From NCBI GenBank assembly GCA_009823395.1, contig CM020511.1, positions 17,632,001-17,696,000 on the forward strand: DNA of 64,000 nucleotides, given 5' to 3'. The stretch is from Thamnaconus septentrionalis (Eukaryota > Chordata > Actinopteri > Tetraodontiformes > Monacanthidae). Below the pieces are notes generated by a model. That model was not told the origin of the DNA, ran no database searches, and saw nothing but the letters and a program-made list of their open reading frames with translations. The position numbers were made by a program, and so were the translations under genes. Below, piece after piece: positions 59,647-64,000 of the stretch; within the stretch, counting starts at the first letter, position 1, and every line of letters begins with the position of its first letter.

Positions 59647-59700
59647 AGCTGCGTTTCCATTACCCCTAGAATTGCGCAAAACTGTCATGGAAATGCAGCT
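59647..59700 (-). mobile_element. AGCTGCGTTTCC-family MITE reduced to its two ends (54 bp)
   Basis: The reverse complement joins a left end (AGCTGCATTTCCATGACAGT) directly to a right end (TTTTGCGCAATTCTAGGGGT, then AATGGAAACGCAGCT). AGT flanks both sides (59644-59646 and 59701-59703), which supports a 3-bp target duplication. Nearly the whole interior is gone, while the termini are better preserved than in the long copies. It lies 160 bp from exon A. Confidence 0.88.
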
Positions 59701-59860
59701 AGTTGCTGCATGTCTTAAATACCACATCTATATTGATTTGACACTGCGCTCAGTCTGGTTCCGATTTAGTTTGTTGCGTTACACTCTGCCAGCCGTGGCC
59801 ATCAGCAAGCCTGGCAAAAAGTCAAGCAGAAGAGTGTGTGTATTTGGTGTTTTCAAGTAC

Positions 59861-59945
59861 TTGATTGAGTTTCTGAAGTGATCCTCAGCAGGGTTTTTCA
59901 CAGTGCAGCTGTTGAGCAGCCAAAGGTCGGCTTCTGCTGGGTCAT
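59861..59945 (-). CDS. cdkal1: CDKAL1 exon A: N-terminal methylthiotransferase domain, NSCTVKNPAEDHFRNSI
   Basis: This 85-bp internal exon encodes a D-terminated split codon, then 27 residues ending in NSCTVKNPAEDHFRNSI, then two bases of a split Lys codon. It belongs to the UPF0004 N-terminal domain of methylthiotransferases. The Cys in NSCTVK is the second of three cysteines that ligate the auxiliary 4Fe-4S cluster, the sulfur-insertion cluster (about Cys109 in human). On the minus strand it is preceded by a strong pyrimidine tract ending in CCAG. The donor is GTACTTG, weaker than consensus. Entry phase is 1 and exit phase is 2, which matches the next exon exactly. A 54-bp relic of the AGCTGCGTTTCC transposon family lies 160 bp into the downstream intron (59647-59700). 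The start of the gene is outside the window. Confidence 0.96.
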
Positions 59946-61535
59946 CTGGAAGAGGGGGAAAAAAGATTGATTTATTCACATGGGACATAATTGAAAGCAT
60001 AGAAAAAAAGAAATAAAAAGTGAATCTAATCAGTCAACAAGTTATCATAGAATGAATGATTGTAGTGAACGAAACAATCTCAGCGATGCGCAAGAGAGTC
60101 GATGAATGAAGCCCTAGAAGGGCCCCATTCTATCTGAAGTCTCTTCTTGAAGAATAACTATGAAAGAAATGGAAAGCATCTTAAGCACACTTGTTGCGTC
60201 CCTAATGGACTGAATTAATTTTGTTTTTGTTTTCTTGTTTGTGTCACTTATCCCTGACTGGTTTAAAAGGCTCGAGTTTGGGGTGCAGTATGAAAAGGTT
60301 TTTCAAGAGCGCTTGCGTTGTTGAACGGGATGGAGGTTTTTTTGTTTTCGGCAGGCTTCTTTTTTTTAAAAACATTTTTAATTTGATGAATTCTTCTAAT
60401 TCAAACATTTTAATCCTTGTTGCATGGATCTGCGACGTTTTCAAATCCAACAGTTCACTCCCACTTCTCTGGGAGCTTCCAAGAACTCACCATCTTGCCC
60501 CTTATGTTAACAGTTTTAAGCAGCTGAAAGGTATTTTTTATCTGAATGCGTCTTGAACTGACTGCCTCAAGGCATCAATGAATTAACAAAACATCATTTG
60601 GTCTAGTCTTCATGACAGCACCAGCCTCACAAGCCACTGTGTCGAAAAAGAAACGAAAAAAAATTGTAGTAACGCAACTCATTTTTCAAACAAAATCTGG
60701 TAGTTTAAAATCAGAAAATTAGATCCGACATTTGTTATGGTGTCCTCCAACCATTTTTTTTTTTCCCAAATCTATAACTGTGAAAGCAGCTATTTATCAA
60801 CGTCATTAACAGACTGTCAAACTGGCCTTTTGATGGTCCAGACCTGGTCCTGGTTCCATGTTTGATAAGACTTAATGAAGAAAAATGCACCTGTCTGCAT
60901 ATTATTTGATTAAAAAAAAAAAAAACTCTCAACACGCTTTTTATTCACACACACACAGAGCAGAGTGTGTGTTCCTCTTTGTGATGTTAAGCTCAGCTGC
61001 CGCCCGGGCTGATGGTGGCGGGCTTTGCATGGCACTGCCAGGAGAGCTGTCACACAAAAAGACACACATACTCCAGGGGATATTGCACGACGGCGGCGGG
61101 GAGCTGGCTCCTTTACGCCACGCTGAACCAGATATTTCACTTGGAATCCACTTCGCCACTGCAGTCAAGCATACACACACCCCGCTCGCGCTGTACGTCC
61201 CGCTGCGGCTAATTCGATACGCGCTCTTCAGCGCCTCTCTGATACACACAGCGGGGCCCAGGATACACAGGACGGGGAGACAGCCGACTACAAAGCGCCT
61301 CCCTCGCCTTTAGGTAGGCCGTTACACCGAGCACCTCAAAGAAGTGCGCTAGCATTCCAAGTTTAAATATTTGAAGACATTTTGCCGACTGCAGGCGGCC
61401 TCGACATAAATACCACCACAGGATAGAATTTTTTTTTTTTTTTAGAAAACAGCTGAGGTGTGACACTTCAGACAGTAAAGCAGAGTTCATCAAGTCTCGT
61501 AAAAGCAAAAGTACAGTTCTAGTCCCGTGAAAGTG

Positions 61536-61617
61536 TGACGACAACGTGACGATGTGACGTGATGTGCGTGTTTGTTTTTGCTGATTTTCATCTTAACTGG
61601 GACGGAACTATAAATAG
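61536..61617 (+). promoter_or_regulatory. CRE-like half-site cluster followed by TATA-like box
   Basis: Three TGACG motifs lie within 29 bp (TGACGACAACGTGACGATGT, then GACGTGATG). TATAAATAG follows at 61609-61617. No transcript evidence exists here. It may be fortuitous. Confidence 0.25.
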
Positions 61618-61758
61618 AGGGAACTGAGGTATCCCAAGGCTACAAACCCCTATATGTGAGCCTGCTGAGGGCATTAATACTCAAGAATGAATACACAGGA
61701 GATAAGATAGAGGGAGAAAAAAGTTAAACTTGCCGTTATTTGTCTAGGAAGCACGCAT

Positions 61759-61759
<1 letters not shown>

Positions 61760-61801
<42 letters not shown>
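61760..61801. repeat. (AC)n microsatellite
   Basis: A perfect 42-bp tract. A second imperfect CA tract lies at about 61903-61935. Confidence 0.95.
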
Positions 61802-61804
<3 letters not shown>

Positions 61805-62455
61805 GAGTCAGTGGGAGTGGTCTCAGCTGTGCGGCTGTGTCTCCTCTTTGTCTCGGGGGAGGCTTTCCAGACCAACAATAACAAGCGCTCCATCAATTTC
61901 TCTCACACACACACACGTGCGCACACGCACACATACAAAAAAAAAAACTGCACACATGCACCCGCATGCGCACCCCTATCTCAACAACAAACGGTAGAAC
62001 AGTAGGCAGACAACAACACACAGGAAAACACTCAAAGAAAGCTGTAAAACAAATCATGATTGAGGTTTTCTACATGAGTGCTTTAAGTTGCTTGTGGCCA
62101 ATGATTAAAAACTAAATAATGTTAAGAGAATGGTGGCATTTACATTTGGCCACACAGTGGAACAATAACGATGTTTAATAATAAAACAGCAATCGAAAGA
62201 TTCTGCTCCTCATTCTGTCCAGCCGAAAAGGTCTCATGCTCTTCTTCTTCTTCTTCTTAGGTAATTCATGTGCGTTGCCATCACCAACTGACTGACTAAA
62301 TGTCATCATGGCCCCTTGATGTCGTTCACAGGGTTCGGTTTGTTTGATTACGTGCAGGGTGAAAGCAAACTATCACCAATGAGAGGCTGAGCTGTGACTC
62401 ATCTTTGGAGACCTGATGAACCACACCACATTAATAAAAGCTGCTGTTGGGAAAT

Positions 62456-62495
62456 CCTAACTATGCAAATCTTATGCAAGATTTGCATAGTTAGG
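62456..62495. repeat. Perfect palindrome, 18-bp stem, 4-nt loop, with two octamer motifs
   Basis: CCTAACTATGCAAATCTT, loop ATGC, then AAGATTTGCATAGTTAGG. Each arm carries the POU octamer ATGCAAAT (or its complement). Confidence 0.95.
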
Positions 62496-64000
62496 ACGAT
62501 GCACCCAATGACTGCAGAGTCATTTGGCTGTTTTTGCATTTTCATAGCCATTAGGCAATTCTGTCAGAAGCTGGCAGTTTGCAGAAAAGTTCCTTCCACG
62601 TGTTGCGACAAGACTGTGGTATGAGAGCCTCTGAGTGTGAAGAGTTCATGCTTTCGTTGACCAAATGCAGGAGTTTTAACTGAGGTTTTACTAAGTCATG
62701 CCTGCGTATTTCCATATCGTCTAAATAAAGATGAGTCATGTGCCCTGGTTGGGGTGTCCTGGGGTTAATGGAAAGGCTGGAAAATACTTTTTTCCTGTTT
62801 TAGCCCTTGACTGTGGTCTTGATAGGTGTATAGTTATTATAGACTCACTGTTTTCATTATATCTAAATATTTTTGTATCTCATATTTTGATATTTCATCT
62901 AACGTTTTGACATTTGGTGTTTTCTCCTTTATATCCTGTTGTTTTACCTGAAAGGTGAGGCCCATCAGCAATGCTGAGCCTTCCAGCCTCCTGATTGGCT
63001 AAATGCATCTACCAAATGCCTATATAGAGAGAGATGTATGCAAGTATGCTGTGTCTAATGCCTTACGACAACTTGTCGACCGCAACCTTGTGTTAATAGT
63101 AAAATAAGAGACAGAGAGCAGAACAGTGTGTGGAAGCTTCTGTTTAATTAGTGACCGTATTGTCTAAAACAAATTTCCCAACAATTGACCATAGTAACTC
63201 TGTCCATTTTATGAGATTGAGTGCTGGAGGGGTTTTGCTTTGCACTCGCTCAACACTCATCGTGCACCCAATCATTGCAAAGAGTGACAAAAAATATTTC
63301 CATAAATCCCAAGGCCAACGTCTTCAGTCAGTGTCTGCCCTCTGTGTATATATATTTATGTACGCATATACCAAAGGTCATGCATTATACATTTCAATCA
63401 CACCACTCCCCATGGAGATGAGCTAAAGGGGTGATGGGAGCAGGTGCGTGCAGGAGATAACCCTGGATGAGAAGATGGACAAAGGGAAGAGTGATGGCAT
63501 AGATTTGAGGCCCACTAATGTACCAAAACAAACATAAAAAGGACTCGAGAAAGAGATAGAAAGAACAGACAAGAGCCATCTTGGGAATATCACCAGAAGA
63601 GAAAGAGTGGAGCAGAGCTACATGATTTTTTAAAGTTTTTATATTTATATATAACTGTAACAAAAAAAAAATGGTAAGTGTCAATGATGAACATTGCTAA
63701 ATTTGGACAAAAACACATTTTTGCAGCAAGTGCAGCTGCAAAATGCATATCGGTGTTGACCCTTTAAAGCCCCCCTATCGCAAAACAACAGACATGAGGC
63801 TCAGCTGCAGGGTCTAAATGCAGAGAAACACACAAACAACTACAACAACGAGACAGAGAGGGAGTTCCATAATTTCCCTGAACTCCCTTTTATCCATTTC
63901 GGCAGATGTGTCAGTTCATGAACAAACCCGGGTAACGGAACTCCCCTCGTTCACAGTAAACACATAGTTATTTTTGGGTATATGACACATGCACGATTGC

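Larger units (their letters stand above)
33076..59860 (-). other. cdkal1: cdkal1 large intron (26.8 kb)
   Basis: This is the largest intron in the window. It contains four AGCTGCGTTTCC-family transposon copies (35630, 45259, 51850 and 59647), a decayed Tc1 transposase near 50.0-50.3 kb, a TTAA-flanked inverted-repeat element at 53312-53801 and a GAGTC-rich interspersed repeat at 49560-49737. Many GT/CA microsatellites and several G-runs capable of quadruplex formation are also present. Two CpG-rich patches lie at about 41.7-42.3 and 43.8-44.6 kb. Several non-repetitive blocks look like conserved non-coding elements (listed separately). No additional exon was found on either strand. Confidence 0.85.
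1..64000 (-). other. cdkal1: cdkal1 gene, internal part (both ends outside window)
   Basis: The whole window lies within one minus-strand transcription unit. Five exons recognisable as CDKAL1 occur in the correct order and phase. CDKAL1 is a radical-SAM methylthiotransferase that converts t6A37 to ms2t6A37 in tRNA-Lys(UUU). It is tail-anchored in the endoplasmic reticulum membrane and is a type 2 diabetes susceptibility gene in humans. The exons here correspond to roughly residues 98-247 of the approximately 579-residue human protein (alignment from memory). The initiator exons lie beyond position 64000. The remaining radical-SAM domain, the TRAM domain and the membrane anchor lie before position 1. 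Introns inside the window measure 26785, 2632, 7245 and 11640 bp. No frameshift or stop interrupts the coding sequence, so the gene looks functional. Confidence 0.93.
59946..64000 (-). other. cdkal1: cdkal1 intron (partial) upstream of the first exon in the window
   Basis: This is intronic sequence with no recognisable exon. I looked for the preceding CDKAL1 exon, the one with the WGC-HNNSDGEYMAGQ-type motif, and did not find it. It must lie beyond the window. The stretch contains a CA microsatellite (61760-61801), a CTT run near 62240, a perfect 18-bp-stem palindrome at 62456-62495, and a CRE-like cluster followed by a TATA-like sequence at 61536-61617. The rest is non-repetitive AT-rich DNA in which I see nothing specific. 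Confidence 0.8.

Overview
This is a vertebrate, almost certainly teleost fish, nuclear window. It lies inside one large gene on the minus strand, the tRNA methylthiotransferase gene cdkal1. Five internal coding exons totalling 456 bp are the only protein-coding sequence I can defend. In transcript order they are 59861-59945, 32979-33075, 30298-30346, 22932-23052 and 11188-11291. Every junction is GT/AG and all intron phases agree. Joined, they read without interruption through about 150 residues: the second and third cluster cysteines of the N-terminal methylthiotransferase domain, then the CxxxCxxC iron-sulfur motif that opens the radical-SAM domain. The start, the first exons, the rest of the radical-SAM domain, the TRAM domain and the tail anchor all lie outside the window.

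The teleost call rests on several points. There are very dense CA/GT, GATA and TATACA microsatellites. Introns are short relative to my recollection of the mammalian gene. The interspersed repeats are of fish type: Tc1-like ends and a decayed Tc1 transposase, hAT miniature elements with 8-bp target duplications, a PIF/Harbinger-like deletion derivative, a TTAA-flanked inverted-repeat element and a tRNA-derived SINE. One non-autonomous family of about 400-500 bp, with terminal AGCTGCGTTTCC, recurs seven times (2.2, 10.7-11.2, 29.1, 35.6, 45.3, 51.9 and 59.6 kb). Some copies are deleted down to 126 and 54 bp.

Layout: 1-11187 is a partial intron rich in microsatellites with hAT, Harbinger-like and Tc1 remnants. 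11188-11291 is the exon carrying CxxxCxxC, with a transposon end only 18 bp from its 5' splice site. 11292-22931 is intron with a CpG-dense patch near 17.2-17.6 kb. 22932-33075 holds the three middle exons in compact introns that include the SINE. 33076-59860 is a 26.8-kb intron with GC-rich patches, four transposon copies, PBX/MEIS-type sites and several non-repetitive AT-rich blocks that look like conserved regulatory DNA. 59946-64000 is partial upstream intron.

The exons are one reading unit. The rest is intron that probably also serves as regulatory DNA, because CDKAL1 introns in vertebrates are known to hold conserved elements assigned to the neighbouring developmental gene SOX4. I found no second gene, no RNA gene outside the SINE, and no prokaryotic features. 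Nothing here is an obvious unknown system. The best leads are the AGCTGCGTTTCC family, its position beside a splice site, and a set of near-perfect short palindromes.
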